NCBI RefSeq assembly: GCF_019279795.1
Contig: NC_056732.1
Location: forward strand, 1,079,766,366-1,079,830,365
Source of the DNA: Protopterus annectens
Lineage: Eukaryota; Chordata; Ceratodontiformes; Protopteridae
Length of the DNA stretch: 64,000 nucleotides
Direction of reading: 5' to 3'
A program made the translations under genes and the position numbers. Position 1 is the stretch's first letter, and each line of letters starts with the position of its first letter. The notes beneath the pieces are model-generated. The model ran no database searches. It saw only the letters and a program-made list of their open reading frames with translations, and was not told the DNA's origin. This document shows positions 1-11,916 of this stretch, in pieces.

Positions 1-300
1 AAAAAAATGGTGGGTCTGTGTTATAATGAGCAGAGATGGCAGATGCATGGATCTTAATGGATGAAAAGGAAAGGCCTTTGTCCAGCATCTCTGTTAAGTA
101 TTGTAGTATCTGAGGAATATTTGGGACAAGAGGGTCAAGGCTGTGAGCCTGGTTCCAGGCACAGAATCTCTTCCATTTATCCGAATAGGCTTTCCTGGTG
201 CTAGGCCTTCTGGTTTCCAGAATGACATCCATAACAGCTTTGGAGAGAGGCATTGCTTGCTTGACTAAGGAATCTGACATGCAGCCAGGTTTAAAGTCTT
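1..300 (-). pseudogene. DIRS A1 tyrosine recombinase, N-terminal part
   Basis: The minus strand encodes the start of a DIRS-type tyrosine recombinase, with the typical 'RRPSTRK.Y..KWK.FC.WN' core-binding region seen in every family A copy here. The catalytic part lies beyond the left edge. Fossil; no function implied. Confidence 0.75.
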
Positions 301-2390
301 AAGCTGGCTGTGAAGTATCTAACTGGCTGTGAAGTATCAGATTGTTTTGCTGAGTCAGATGATGTGGGATTTGAGGCAAAATCCATGGTGGACCTTGTGC
401 TAAGTTCTTTAAGATTGGGTACCAGTGCTGGCGTGGCCAGTCTGGGGCAATCAGGATCATCTTTGGCTTTTCTTGTCTGGCTTTTAGGAGTACCTTTGAA
501 AGGAGAGGTAGTGGTGGGAAAGCATATACTTGTAGGTTTTTCCAGCTGAATGAAAGGGCATCCACTTTCCATGCTTGTGGGTGGTAAGTCCTTGTGCAGA
601 ATTTCTGTAGCTGGCAATTCATTGGGATGCAAATAGATCTATGTCTGGGCTCCACCATTTTTGTGTTATCATTCTGAATATTTGTGGATGTAATTTCCAC
701 TTGTGCGGATCCATGATGTTCCTGCTTAAGTCATCTGCCAGAGTGTTTTTCTCTCCTGGCAGGAATTGTGCTTGCAGATGAACTTGATAGGTTAGAGCTG
801 TGTTCCACAAGGTCATGGCTTGTCTGCAGAGGGGATATGAATGAGTGCCCCCTTGCTTATGTACCACATAACTGTGGTGTTGTCTGTCTTTAGTAGTTGC
901 CCTGGATGCAGAAGGTCCTTGAAAGCTATAAGGGCATTTTGTACAGCTAGCATCTCTTTTTGATTGATGTGAAGATGCCTTTGTTCTGCGGCCCACTTGC
1001 CCTGATTACATTTTCCTGCCATGTGTGCTCCCCAGGCGTAATCCGAAGCATCTGTTGTCAGTGTTTGCCTGGCTGTGGGTTGAGTGAAAGGCTTATGTAC
1101 CACATAAGTGTGGTGTTGTCTGTCTTTAGTAGTTGTCCTGGATGCAGAAGGTCCTTGAAAGCTATAAGGGCATTTTGTACAGCTAGCATCTCTTTTTGAT
1201 TGATGTGAAGATGCCTTTGTTCTGCGGCCCACTTGCCCTGATTACATTTTCCTGCCATGTGTGCTCCCCAGGCGTAATCCGAAGCATCTGTTGTCAGTGT
1301 TTGCCTGGCTGTGGGTTGAGTGAAAGGCTGTCCCTTGTTGAGGTGACAGGCTTGAGCCCACCATCGAAACTCCTGTTGAAGGCAAGGAATAAGTGATATT
1401 ACTGTTTCCAAACTGTGACAGTGTTGAGACCAGACACTCTTTAGGTACCATTGTAATTTCCTCATATGCAGTCTGGCATATGGAATTAGAAGTATGCAAG
1501 ATGCCATGTACCCCAAGGCCTGCAGAATTTTTCTTGCAGGGAGTTGGGTTTTTGTTGCCATCAATTGGAAATATTGAGTCAGTTGTCCTTGCTTGTCTGG
1601 CGTGAGATAAACCATCTGGGCCGTTGTATTTAAGCTGGCACCCAGGAATATTATCTCTTGTGAGGCCACTAGTTTTGACTTCTTTTCATTTAATGTATAC
1701 TCTAGGCAAATTAGCAATCTTTTTACAAACGCCAGATGCTTTAGAAAAATGTCTTTGCTCTCTGCTTGAATAAGGCAGTCGTCCAAGTATGGGTAAATTT
1801 GAATTCCTTTTTGTCTGCAAAATGCAATTACTGGTTCCAGGCATTTTGTAAAGACCCTGGGCACAGTAGATAAGCCAAAGGGCAGTGCAGAGAATTGGTA
1901 ATGCATTGAACCAGCTAAGAATCTGAGGTGTATTCTGCAATTTTGTCTGATAGGGACATGCAGGTATGCCTCCTTGAGGTCCAAAGTTACGAGCCAAGCT
2001 TTCTTGCCCAGCATGGGAAGAAGCTGCTGTAGTGTCAACATTTTGAATTTTGGAACATCCAGGTAAGTATTTAGAGAAGAAAGATCCAGAATGGGCCTCC
2101 ATGCTTTGTCCTTTCTGGGAACCAGAAAGAGTCTTGAGTAAAATCCTTGTCCTTGCTCCTGTCTTGGTACCTTTTGAATAGCTCTCATGTCCATGAGTGC
2201 TGTAATTTGTCTTTGAGCCTCTGCCCATTGATTTGGTGGCAAATTTGCCATTCCTTTTAACCTTGGCAGAGTGTGAAAGTGGAACCTGTAACCTTGAGAT
2301 ACAATATTGAGAACCCATTTGCCTTTGGTGATCATATGCCAATTGTGAAAGAAAAGCACTAGTTTTCCCCCCAAGGGGGCTGCCAAGAGA
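300..2390 (-). pseudogene. DIRS A1 reverse transcriptase/RNase H
   Basis: Minus-strand fossil of the DIRS pol region. Recognisable blocks are the 'APLGGKL' N-terminus, the 'LVTLDLKEAYLHVPI' motif A region, 'FSALPFGLS..PRVFTK' and 'YPYLDD' (the catalytic YxDD box). The RNase H blocks 'TTDAS..AWGAH' and 'TDNTT.MWYI' follow. It matches copies A2, A3, A5 and A7 throughout. Broken. Confidence 0.88.
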
Positions 2391-2399
2391 GAAGTGCTT

Positions 2400-4208
2400 G
2401 GCAGCTGTAGTGGGAAGTCATTGGGACTTTTTTTTTATAAGGTTGAGGCCTGTCTTCTCCTCCTTTCTGGGTTGAAGCACCCCATTGTCGAGGCCTGTAA
2501 GAACCTTGTGTCTGACCTCTGCCTCTTGGACGTCTGTACCTGCCCCTTTGAGGTCTGTCTTCAACTGGAAAGGACCAATTTTTTGTTGGCCAGTTTCTGC
2601 TAAATCAAGGAGGCTGAACCTGTAAGAAATCCTTCACCGTTTACATAGATTTTGCCTTATCCTCCATTTTCTTTAATACCTCTTTTACCTTAACTCCAAA
2701 TAAAGCATCCTGCTGCAAAGGTGCATCCAATAATTTTGCTTTAACATGATCTGGTAAAGTCTGCTCTTTTAACCAAACATGTCTCTGAATGACAGACCCT
2801 GTAACTGCTGCTCTACAGGAGGCCTCTAATGAATCAAAACCACATTGCAAAGTATGTTTTCCCACTTGTTCAGCTGCATGCAATAAATCCTGCATTTCCT
2901 TATAGTTAGGAAGATCTGAATTTGGAAGCATTTTTTGTTTCAACTGAGACATCAAATATTGCTGATATTTAAGCATGTGAAACTGTTAATTTAAGGCCCT
3001 CATTGCTAAAGTTGCAGATGTATATACTTTCTTCCCCCATATGTGTAATGCTCTGGAATCTCTGTCAGAGGGAACTGGATTTTTTGCTGTAAAGGCCTTT
3101 ACCCCTTTGGGACCCTGGGAAATAGTTTCAGGGTCAGCAACAGGGCTTTTATAAATAAATTTGTGAGAGTCACAACTCTGTAGTATCTGTCTGGCTTAAC
3201 TGGAGCAGGAGGTAAAGAATCAGGATTTAAACTGGATTCAGAATACACATAATCCATAATATCTAACACTGGAGGGATAGCAAGGGGTCTGTGTTGAGGT
3301 AATAAAAGAAAACCTCTGAGCCTTTTCTTGGATTCTGAATACTCCTGGCCCTCCCAATGGAAATGCTCCCTCATGGTATGTAAGGTTTCCCCAACGGAGT
3401 AGTCCTCTGGTGGAGAGGCTGAAGGAACTGATTCCTCAGCATCAGAATCCTCATAAGGGGGTAAAGATTATCCTTGGTCTGAGGATGAATCTGAAGAGAT
3501 GGACACCTGGTCGGATGAGTCATAGTCTGCATCCTGTCTAGGCCTTTTATCAGGAGGAGGGTGGGACCCCCTGATCAGAGTAATTAAATCTTCGGCCATT
3601 TTGAGCATCTGTTTCTTAGGCATGGAGGCCTGTCCTGGTGAATGTTGAAGTTGTTTCTTTGTTTTTAAAGGGGTTTTAGACTTAGCAGAAGATTTAATGG
3701 TTAGCTGAGTAGGTCTGAAAACACCCTCTGAAGCTGAGGGTTGTTCAGCTGCTCCGGATCCCTCTGAAGGGTTAGTCTCGATAGGCCGTAAATCTGGTGT
3801 AACCGAAGGCCCAGCCATCTCCATGTGGGAGTCAGAGGCAGCCTGTGGTTCCAAAGAAGCGGTCATCAGGGGCTGCGAAGGCATCTCGCTGAAAACCGGA
3901 GAACCGGCGACTGGCCTAGAAGAGGCTTCGTCGTCAGTTTTGGGCCTCAGATACCTGTCCTTGTCTTTGCACTTTTTGTGTATCCGGGTCGTCGGTTGTT
4001 CCGATGGCATGGTGTAATTGAATTTTCTGCCAAAATAATGTTGGGCAAAATCAAACTGATGTTTAATAGTGCGCTTGTTAAACCTAGCACAAAACCGACA
4101 ACCTGTGACGTCGTGGTCTGGGCCTAGGTATGGGATACAATAAGAATGGAAATCCTTATGAGGTATTTGCTTCCCACAAGAAATACAATTATTAACTTTT
4201 ACTGACAT
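2400..4208 (-). pseudogene. DIRS A1 gag-like protein
   Basis: Minus-strand gag fossil. The N-terminus (around 4100-4208) carries the Cys/His module CISCGKQ...H..C.PYLGPDH...CRFCARFN. The middle has 'MLKMAEDLITLIRGS.PPPDKRPR' and an acidic stretch. The C-terminal part has 'LREHFHWEGQ..' and 'ADEQVGKHTLQCGFD'-like blocks. Same architecture as A2, A3, A5 and A6. Broken. Confidence 0.85.
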
Positions 4209-4342
4209 CTGTCTGAGGCAAGAAAAAGTTTTCGTAACAGGGTACTTAGCTTTGTAGAAGACTTCGGTTCTGGATTCGGAATGAAAATCTCAGGAGTTGG
4301 CCGACCAGCACTTGCGAACTGCTTTTGCTTCGGACGCCACAT

Positions 4343-4509
4343 GGCAAGAAAGACTGAAGAAAATGGCATCGGCTGCATCTTATATACCCCTGGCGCACTG
4401 ACGTCCAGGAAGAAGCGACAGCAACCAATGCCAGACCAAGACTTTGGAACTCTGGCCGACTGAGGGACTGCCTGACGGCAGGATAACCCAAGTGTAATGA
4501 CTGCAGCAG
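4343..4509 (-). repeat. Terminal inverted repeat of A1 with promoter-like core
   Basis: The terminal repeat reads, on the minus strand, from a GCAGTCATTAC-like start to TTCTTGCC. It contains a GACGTC box and a TATA-like box about 20 bp further on, as in the other family A ends. The partner repeat lies outside the window. Confidence 0.75.
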
Positions 4510-4526
4510 TGTAACACGATGAACAT

Positions 4527-4965
4527 CAGCTATGTTATATGGGTTGGAGACAGTGGCATTGACAAAAAGGCAGGAGTTAGAGCTGGATGTGGCAGAGTTA
4601 AAGATGTTAAGATTTGCACTGGGTGTGATGAGGGTGGACAGGATTAGGAATACGTATATTAGAGGATCAGCCCAGGTTGGAATGTTTGGCGACAAAGCCA
4701 GAGAGGCAAGATTACATTGGTTTGGACGTGTGCTGAGGAGGGATGCTGAGTATATTGGGGGAAAAGATGCTAAGGATGAAGCTACCAGATAACAGGAAAA
4801 GAGAAAGGCCTAAGATAAAGTTTATGGATGTGGTGAGAGAGGACATGCAGGTGGTTGGTGTGACAGAGCAAGACACAGAGGACAGGAAGAATTGGAAACA
4901 GATGATCCGCTGTGGCGACCCCTAATGGGAACAGCCGAAAGAAGGTGATGATCAGTAATGACTCC
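4527..4965 (+). mobile_element. RTE-like LINE, ORF2 C-terminus
   Basis: The plus strand encodes 'LYGLETVALTKRQE', '.DRIRNTYIRGS', 'EARLHWFGRVLRR' and then, after a frameshift near 4750, 'RERPKIKFMDVVREDM', 'GVTEQDTEDRKNWKQMIRCGDP' and a stop. This is the typical C-terminal tail of endonuclease-type non-LTR ORF2 proteins. The sequence just after the stop (GGCGACCCCTAATGGGA, then GCCGAAAGAAG) resembles common RTE-type 3' ends. The 5' part is cut off by DIRS A1. The assignment to RTE rather than another LINE clade is from memory of the family. Confidence 0.7.
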
Positions 4966-5079
4966 CGAAGTTTGGTATGCTATACTAGCTCAATAATAGA
5001 ATATATCTGATGAGTATATTTTAAATTAATTTATGCCAAAAGTGGGATATTTTGGGTGAAAGATCAGCTTGCTCTTCTT

Positions 5080-5875
5080 AGGGTGAAGGAATAGTTAAGC
5101 ATTTGTAATCCAGGTTTTGACAGCAGTAAAAGACTTTTGTGTGTTAGAATAGCTCAGGAAGTGTGCAAGAAGTGCAAAGAATAGTGGAATCATCTGCATA
5201 TTGAATGAGAGTCCCAGGGGCTGAAGAAGCATGTAGGTTATTTGTAATTATAATAAACAGTAGAGGGCAGAGGATGGAGCCTTGAAGGACTCCTTTAGGG
5301 TTATGGAGAAAGGGGGAAAGTTTGTTTGCCCATTTTATGGCTTGTTTCCAATTTTGTAACTATAAAACCACTGTACTGTGTTATGGGAAAGTTTTAAGTT
5401 GGAGAGTGTTTCTAACAGCAATGGGTGAGAAACTGTGTCAAAGGCCTTAGAAAAGTCAAGGAATACTCTATTATACATAGTTCTCTGTTTCTCCAGCCCT
5501 GTTTATGGTGTCTGTAAAGGATATTAAAGCAGTTGAAGTGCTATGTAAGGTCAAACCATACTGAGTTGGAGTACTGGAGTCTGTTAGTGTACACATCTTT
5601 CTAGTATATTAGAAATAGGAGACAGAATGGCTATAGGACAGAAATTGGAAGGTTCCATGGAGTTCCCTCCTTTGTGGATGGGTGTGATATGGAATATCTT
5701 CCATATGCTGGGAACCAATTATTCTGATATAGATCTATTGATTAGGATACTGATTGGGTAGGCAATGAATTCAGAGGATAGTTTAAGGTAAAGTGGTGGG
5801 AGATTACCTGCTGAGGTGGAGCAGGGTTTTAGTTTTAGCAGTAGTCTTTTAAAGATAGTTGTAGGTGTGACACCT
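5080..5875 (-). mobile_element. CR1/L2-like LINE reverse transcriptase fragment
   Basis: No long open frame remains, but the minus strand translates to consecutive LINE reverse transcriptase blocks. From high to low coordinates these are 'ITPIHKGGNS', 'CPIAILSPISNILERC', 'VFLDFSKAFDTVSHPLLL' (motif A), 'VLQGSILCPLLF' and 'IQYADDSTI' (YADD catalytic box). Several stops and shifts show it is dead. The block spacing fits the CR1/L2/Rex1 group; the exact clade is uncertain. It has no connection to the RTE piece just before it, which lies on the other strand. Confidence 0.8.
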
Positions 5876-8389
5876 GTGCACTGGCCCAGCAATCAAGGAG
5901 CCTCATTCCTCACCACTAACACCAATGAGGAGCATCCACATTGGGAAGGATAACAAATACACCCACAGTAAACTGCAAGTTCCCTTAAGAGCACACAGGG
6001 ATCACAGTCAATCTGGGGCTGGTTTCTCTCTTTCTTTCGAGATCCCAATAAGACTCCCCACTGGCACAGCTATAGGGTCCAGATCTCAGCCTAGTAGTCC
6101 AGCTAAAACCTCCAGCACCCTTCTCTGTCCAAACAGTGCTTCATGTCCCTGCCCAAGTAGCTGAAACGCACACACTTTGAGATATAAGTTATATACAGAC
6201 GCTCCTGGGGACTATACTGTTGTACCACTTGCCACCAACCACTAACATCAGCTACTAATAAGGCCCTTATCAAAGAGTGTCCAATATTATTATCCAAATG
6301 GTAAATGTGAAGAGCAGCAAAGCTTATTTGGAGTAGCTTGGACAGTATCACTATATTCATGCAATGTACTCTAGAGCTTAAATTATTTCTACATAAAACA
6401 GCCACAGTTGAAATGTTTACACATTTAATAAATAATAACAAGACAATACTTCTTACTACACAGTGCTAGTGAAAAGAGTTCAAAGATCACAGAGAAATGC
6501 TTAAAATAACACAGTAAAAACGTTCTGACATCAGTACAGAAAACAGCTAGACAAGACTTCCTATTTCATATCTATATCTAAGAGCAAACACAGTTCTAAA
6601 ATAAACTTACATATAAAGCAAGGTATTGCTGGTGATGTCAGTTCTGAAAACAAATGCAAAATGCTCGGATTCTCTTTCTGTGTCCTTAAATTGATAACAC
6701 AGTACCACTGACTCATTTCAGATTATATCATTATTCTCTGTTTCCCACACTAACAGAAACTCAGAGTGTAACAGCCCTTTTGATCTTGCAGCTGGTCAGG
6801 AAGCCAGAGCAATAAAAGACAATATATACGTACATTCTAGCCATTAACTCTGGTCTCAAAATAGGAAGAATTCCTTCATTCAGACATCTCAGCTCTGAGT
6901 TTTGAGATCAAACAATTATACAATGCTTGACTTATCAGCTTTCCTCCAGCAGAATGCAATGTGGTTACATTTTTGAAGTTAAACATTTACCATAATTTTC
7001 TTCCATTTAAGAGGACAAGCATGTGGCTTACATTAACATTTACAAATGACAGAATTAACTACAAAAGCCTTCACAGTAGATATGGGCTGAAATGAGAAAG
7101 TGGTTGAGTTGTCATTATTGGCTTTGTGTCTGTTATCCTATATAGGATTGTAGCTGGCTGGAGAAAAAAACTATTGGTGGTGGAGGTATTAGTGAAGTTG
7201 AATTAAGAACCATCATCAAAAACACTGACATCATAGATCCCATATACTTTTAATCATAAAGCAGCACCATCTCCTTATTTGCATTTATGATGCCTATGAC
7301 AACAAAAATATTTGCAAACAGCAATATGTGGGATGCAGTCCATTTAATGTAGTGAAGTTTCTGTTATATAACCACATTCACCCGCCTAGTAAATACATCT
7401 TTTAAGATGTATACCTTACTTTTGGCATAGTGTTCAAGCTACCATAACAATACTGTTTTTCATCACAGCTCTGTGTAAAGTCTGAATTTTGTCAGTTACA
7501 TACTGTATAAGATCAGCAGCCATGATACTTTTCCATGCCTTTGACAAATGAATGTCATCCTCCGCAGAGACATGAGAACTTATGACTAAGTTTGACTGCT
7601 TAATAAAATTTAAACCTTTCAAGACCACCGCCAATCTTTTGCAAGAATTTACCCAATCCATTTTTCTACTCATATCAATTAATCTACTTTACCAGTATGT
7701 AATCTAAAAAAATGGACTGTAATCCTCTTTTTTAAATAAAAGTAAGTAATTTTGTCAATTCTTTTGCACCACATATGCATCATTCATTCCAATATCAGTT
7801 GTACTCTTATACTTTCATATTAAAAATGTTGAGACAATACATATCTTAGCTATATCAGGAAACATTGTTCTTGGAAGGCACATTATGATTTGATTGATGC
7901 TGTTCTCTCTCTCTTCATACACAATAATCTACTCCCCTACTCAAGGGGTCTCAGATTACCAAAGCATTCCTTTCTTGAGATCATAGGTCAGATACCTTAT
8001 TTTATGAACTTAGTTTTCCAACTGCAATGCAAGATGTATTTATTCAGCAATTCCTCCTTGAAACCTATATGCTCACTATTCCTATGTCCTCCTCAAGCTA
8101 AAGATTCCTTTGTTTTGGGGAGTAAGCCAATTGTTACTATCTGCATTCCATGACAGAATAATACTTAATAAGGAGGATATATGAATGGTCAGAGGCAAGA
8201 ATTAAGGTGGGAAAGTTCATCTCGGGAAAAATGTGTTTAAACAGATCTACCAGGTAGGGGTGTTCTCTTTCCCATTTGTTATTTGCTTTATACTTAAAGC
8301 AACTGACAAAGAAAATAAGGGACTCACTAATTAAAGGATATAACTAGTATGGTAATCAAGAAAACATAGCTTTATTTGAAGATGATTTT
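5876..8389. other. Stretch without recognised gene
   Basis: AT-rich unique-looking DNA. I see no terminal repeats, RNA gene or recognisable coding block apart from the uncertain short reading frame at 7434-7673. A small tandem duplication of about 25 bp occurs at 8376-8419. It may be host intergenic or intronic sequence, or repeats too old to read by eye. Confidence 0.5.
7434..7673 (-). CDS. Unrecognised 79-residue open frame, possible orphan exon
   Basis: A minus-strand frame beginning MSRKMDWVNSCKRL and ending KNSIVMVA. I do not recognise it. The composition is balanced and protein-like (mixed hydrophobic and charged, no low complexity), unlike the shadow frames nearby. A pyrimidine-rich stretch ending in AG lies about 30 bp upstream. 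The frame ends in a TGA with no convincing splice donor. It could be a terminal host exon, a decayed gene piece or chance. No function is proposed. Confidence 0.2.
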   Translation of the reverse strand: MSRKMDWVNSCKRLAVVLKGLNFIKQSNLVISSHVSAEDDIHLSKAWKSIMAADLIQYVTDKIQTLHRAVMKNSIVMVA

Positions 8390-9208
8390 ATGTAATTGAA
8401 GATGATTTTATGTAATTGATAACTACAGAAAGTACATTTCAGTGTTGTGGAATATTTTGGGACAGTTTTATTTTCCGATATAAAATAAATGAAGATAAAA
8501 CAAATGCTATAATTATTAACTATGTACCCACATGTGGATTAGCTCAGCAATACCTACCGATTAAAAAGGATTCTATTACTGCAGCTAAGGATATATGGGA
8601 AGAGACTAAACAAAAGATATTAAAAATTAAGAAGCTGGTAGCTCTTGGAAAGTAAGACACCAGCAGTGAAAATGTTTTTAGTCCCTTTAGTTACATATAC
8701 AATTCTGGTGTAGTTTTATCAACCAACGGAGAAGCTGAATAAATTTATTTGGGAAGGGAAGATGATGGGAATTAAATGAGATATGTTGTTTCTTCCTAGA
8801 GTACAAGGTGGTTTACAACTATCCACTTTGAAGAGGTACTTTTAAGATATGCAGTTAAGGCTCATATACACAGCACAAGCAGATGGTTACCAATCAAAGT
8901 GGAAATATGAGATGATGAAATAGAGAGGGATTTCATGAAATAAAAAGACAGTAGAAAGGCAGATTTAGGTTCTTAAGAAAAATAACAACTATAATGAACA
9001 TTACATTTTTAAAGTAACAGAAAGTATTCAAAGACCTTAGCCAACTTGGGAACACAGAATGGAAATTTTACCAATAAGGATGAATGCAAGTAGGGGTATA
9101 GAAAACAGGCAAGAAGAAGTTGGATATATGAGAGAAAATTAGTTAAGGAACAGAGGCATTGAGAGCAAATATGGAGGCAAAGGTTACAATGTGGGATATT
9201 GCCAAGCA
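8390..9208 (+). mobile_element. L1-like LINE ORF2 fragment
   Basis: The plus strand contains 'YKINEDKTNAIIIN', then in shifted frames 'LNKFIWEGK', 'LPRVQGGLQLSTLKRY' and 'LRLIYTAQADGYQSKWKYE'. These match the region after the reverse transcriptase of L1-clade ORF2 (the 'FIW..K' and 'GGLGLPNL..Y' blocks). Multiple frame changes show it is dead. It stops where DIRS copy D begins. The poly-A tract beyond D (about 38388) may be its 3' end. Confidence 0.65.
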
Positions 9209-10005
9209 GGAAGTACAGCTGTACAACCAAACAGTAAAGGTTCTAATGATGACTGATGCAGTAACCTTAGCTATAATGGGTTATGTTCTGCCAAGGATAT
9301 AACAGCCAGTCAGCGTCCAAAGCTTCAGGATGCTTTTCACATGCCCAGACTATCAGGCGGCTTGATCTGAGCTGATTAAAAGACAAGTTTGGGAGCCAAG
9401 CCCTTCAGATATTTCCTGACAAAAAAAGAGGTAGGCTGGCACTGAAAGAACAATAGTAGAAACAACAAAAAATAAATGTCCACATCCTGGCATAAGAAGC
9501 AGTGCAAAAAACAAGGGGTGAGCAGTTGCAACTGTAGTGATCATTCAAACATCTACAGTTATGATATGCCTACTTACACAACTGTACTATGTTCATCATA
9601 TTGATCACTGCATTTCCTTGATATCTATGTGCTTTTGTCTGTCCTTGGTGTCCCACAACCCCTGCATTTTTATTCCACCTGAAACTGCTCCCCAAAGTCA
9701 GAGAGACATGTGGTGTCTGACTGCTTTGAAGCAGGATGGGAGAAGGGGAGGCCAGGATTTAAAGATATCTGTTGTCTCCACCAAATGATTTCTCTTCTAA
9801 CAAAACCCAGTGCTGGGATATGAAATGATAAAGGGTGTTGGTGCTGGGACCAAAGAGATTTCAGATACTACTATATCTTTCCCATGTGGAGTCTTGCCAG
9901 GGGCATTGTGAGAATCACAGAAGTTGTGAGACTCAAAATCTTGAGGTATTCCCTTCACAGTGACTGATGTCTGAGTGGGAACTATTTTTTAATTCAGAGC
10001 TAGAT

Positions 10006-10750
10006 CTATTTTTTCCCTGTGGAAGAAAAACTGTTTGAACTGAGGTGTCTAATTGACATCTCAGGAACACAATCCTGTGTGGAGTCAAGAAAAGACTTTT
10101 GAATGTGCTCTTCGAATCCCAGCGTGTGTAAGAAATCTCTCACCCAAGAGATTCTGACACTTTGAAAAAGACTCTGCAAAGATAGGTCATCTAAATATGG
10201 AAAAATGTAGATACTCTGTATCCTGCAATGAGCTAAAACTGGAACTAAACATTTTGTGAACACTCTTGGTGCAGTGGATAGTCCAAAGGGTAAGGCAGAG
10301 AACTGATAATGTGATCCAGACACACAAAACTTTAAGAAACGTCTGAAGTCTGGATGAATAGGGATATGATGGTAAACATCATTTAAGTCTAGTGCTACCA
10401 GAAATCTTGAAAGAGGAAGAAGAGGTAACAGCTTGTGAAGTGACATCATTTTGAATTTGGGCACTATCACAAACCTGATTAGGAAAAAAAGACCCAGAAC
10501 TGGTCTACAAACATTTTTTTTCTTTCTTTGGCAACAGGTACATGCTTGAATAAAAACTCTTCCCCACTTGGAAAGGAAGAACTGGTTCTATCACTCCATG
10601 GTACAACATATGACAAAGAACCAATGGAAACAAGAGAGCCTGATCTGGAGGATGAGGACTGATATTCTGTTAAGAAAGAATTTACTCTCACTGCCATCTG
10701 TAACCTTGATGAATGATTTTCAGAACTCATTTGTCTGAAACTATCTGTTA
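10006..10750 (-). pseudogene. DIRS D reverse transcriptase remnant
   Basis: The minus strand encodes 'VPKFKMMSLHKLLPLL', 'LVALDLNDVYHHIPIHP', 'YQFSALPFGLSTAPRVFTKCL' and 'IFPYLDD'. These are DIRS reverse transcriptase blocks clearly distinct in sequence from family A and family B. Broken fossil. Confidence 0.85.
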
Positions 10751-10859
10751 ACAAAAAGAAAAATGGAGATTCAGATTTTCTGGAAGAAAAAAGGGACCTG
10801 GGTGGGATGGGTCACAAGGTCTAGCATTCAGACTTATTGGACTCTCCTAGGTTTTGGGC

Positions 10860-11262
10860 AATTAGACACTTCTTTTTGGAATCTCCTTGCTGTTTCTTCT
10901 TAAATGGTTTACTTGCATTTTGTTGAGACTGTTTATTCTGCTTTTTGCCACAAGTAGAAAAGGAGAGAGAAAATTCCTTTGAAAATTTGGAAAAGGAGGG
11001 CTGAAAAATCTTAAAATTTCCTGGATCAGCTTTCCCCTTTCACCATACTTTTTGATCACCTCTGTTGCAAAAGGGCTAAACACTAAATCTCTATACAAGG
11101 GTGAATTTAAAATCTCATTTTTATCATCATCTGGGAGGCTCTAAGAATATAGGCATACAAACCTCTTCAAAACAGTACCAGTGGCCATAGCCCTGGAAGA
11201 AGTATAAACAGAGTCAAATACCCCTCTAACCAATGAGTAGTTACCTGTGCAATAGAAGAAAA
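10860..11262 (-). pseudogene. DIRS D gag C-terminal remnant
   Basis: Minus-strand blocks similar to the family A gag C-terminus: 'VFDSVYTSSRAMATGTVLKR' corresponds to the family A 'FDALEASCGAAVTGSVIRR' region, followed by a basic stretch. The gag N-terminal side is found at 36540-37850, beyond the inserted element E. Confidence 0.65.
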
Positions 11263-11522
11263 TTAAAGTTATACTTATGTACTCAACATAACTATGCATC
11301 TGTGTTGTTCATTTTCATTCTTCCTCACCAACTGGGTCTCAGATCCAACTCTGCAGCAATTACCAGACTCAAATCCAACTCTCGAGCTCCTCCCTCTACT
11401 CATAATGCCCCAGTCAACTTGCTATACCTCAGCTCGAGTTTGCTACCTTATAAGCCCTAGGAGTAATCAATCCTAAGCATAGGGAAAGTAAGAACAGTAA
11501 TAGAACCGGGGCTGAAACCTGC
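11263..11522 (-). mobile_element. DIRS copy E (family B-related), piece 1: left terminal repeat
   Basis: Starts TTAAAGTTATACTTATGTAC, comparable to the family B left tip at 50329. It continues with a terminal repeat containing CTCGAGCTCCTCCCTCTACTC, which recurs inverted at about 36390-36470. It is cut by DIRS A2 at 11523 and resumes at 17039. Confidence 0.75.
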
Positions 11523-11572
11523 AAAGTACAGTTGTGTACCTACCATAAATGTAGATGATAGAGTGTATTCAT

Positions 11573-11736
11573 GTTGCAGTCATTACTCTTGGGTTATCCT
11601 GCTGGCAGGCTACCTGCAGTCGGCCTGAATTCCAAAGTCTTGGTCCGGCATCGGTTGCTGTCGCCTCTTCCCTGACGTCAGTGCGCCAGGGGTATAAAAG
11701 ATGCAGCCGATGCCATTTTCTTCAGTCTTTCTTGCC
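11573..11736 (+). repeat. A2 left inverted terminal repeat
   Basis: About 164 bp, near-identical in inverted orientation to 16859-17022. It contains a perfect CRE-type octamer TGACGTCA at 11673-11680 and TATAAAAG at 11693-11700, followed by a TTCTTCAGTC start-like motif. The outer tip (11523-11572) is not part of the inverted repeat but reappears in the internal complementary region. Confidence 0.88.
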
Positions 11737-11916
11737 CCATATGTCAGGTGCCCTCATATGGGTAGGCTAAATAGATTATGCCAAAAAAAAAAACATACAT
11801 GCACTAAAGTAAACATTTCCTTCATCTACAAGCAAATACACCACATGGGTTGTATAGAATAGTGAAGTACAGATAAGACCCAGCAAATGAAAGGGGGATG
11901 GTGGGAGGGTAACCCG

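Larger units (their letters stand above)
1..4526 (-). mobile_element. DIRS retrotransposon family A, copy A1 (3' part outside window)
   Basis: A tyrosine-recombinase retrotransposon fossil read on the minus strand. From high to low coordinates it shows a terminal repeat (about 4343-4526), gag (about 2400-4208), reverse transcriptase/RNase H (about 300-2390) and the first part of the tyrosine recombinase, which runs off the window edge. The right tip ends in GAACAT at 4526, as in the other family A copies. It sits inside an RTE-like LINE that resumes at 4527. The copy is broken in several places and older-looking than A5. Confidence 0.9.
9209..11262 (-). mobile_element. DIRS copy D (old A-related lineage), low-coordinate part
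   Basis: Starts with AAGTACAGCTGTAC, a diverged version of the family A left tip. It continues with a terminal repeat (9245-9410) and an internal complementary region (about 9530-9605, containing ACTGTACTATGTTCAT as in family A). A pol remnant follows at 10006-10750 and the gag C-terminal end at 10860-11262. The tyrosine recombinase is not recognisable. The copy resumes at 36540, so DIRS copy E has inserted into its gag. Much more decayed than A2-A5. Confidence 0.75.

Noticed and set aside
291-1499. Overlapping minus-strand frames in A1 that look like separate small proteins
   Set aside because: All carry fragments of the same DIRS RNase H and pol region and belong to one decayed element.
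8416-8655. 79-codon plus-strand frame as a novel small gene
   Set aside because: It contains and is followed in other frames by ordered L1-like ORF2 blocks, so it is a LINE remnant.
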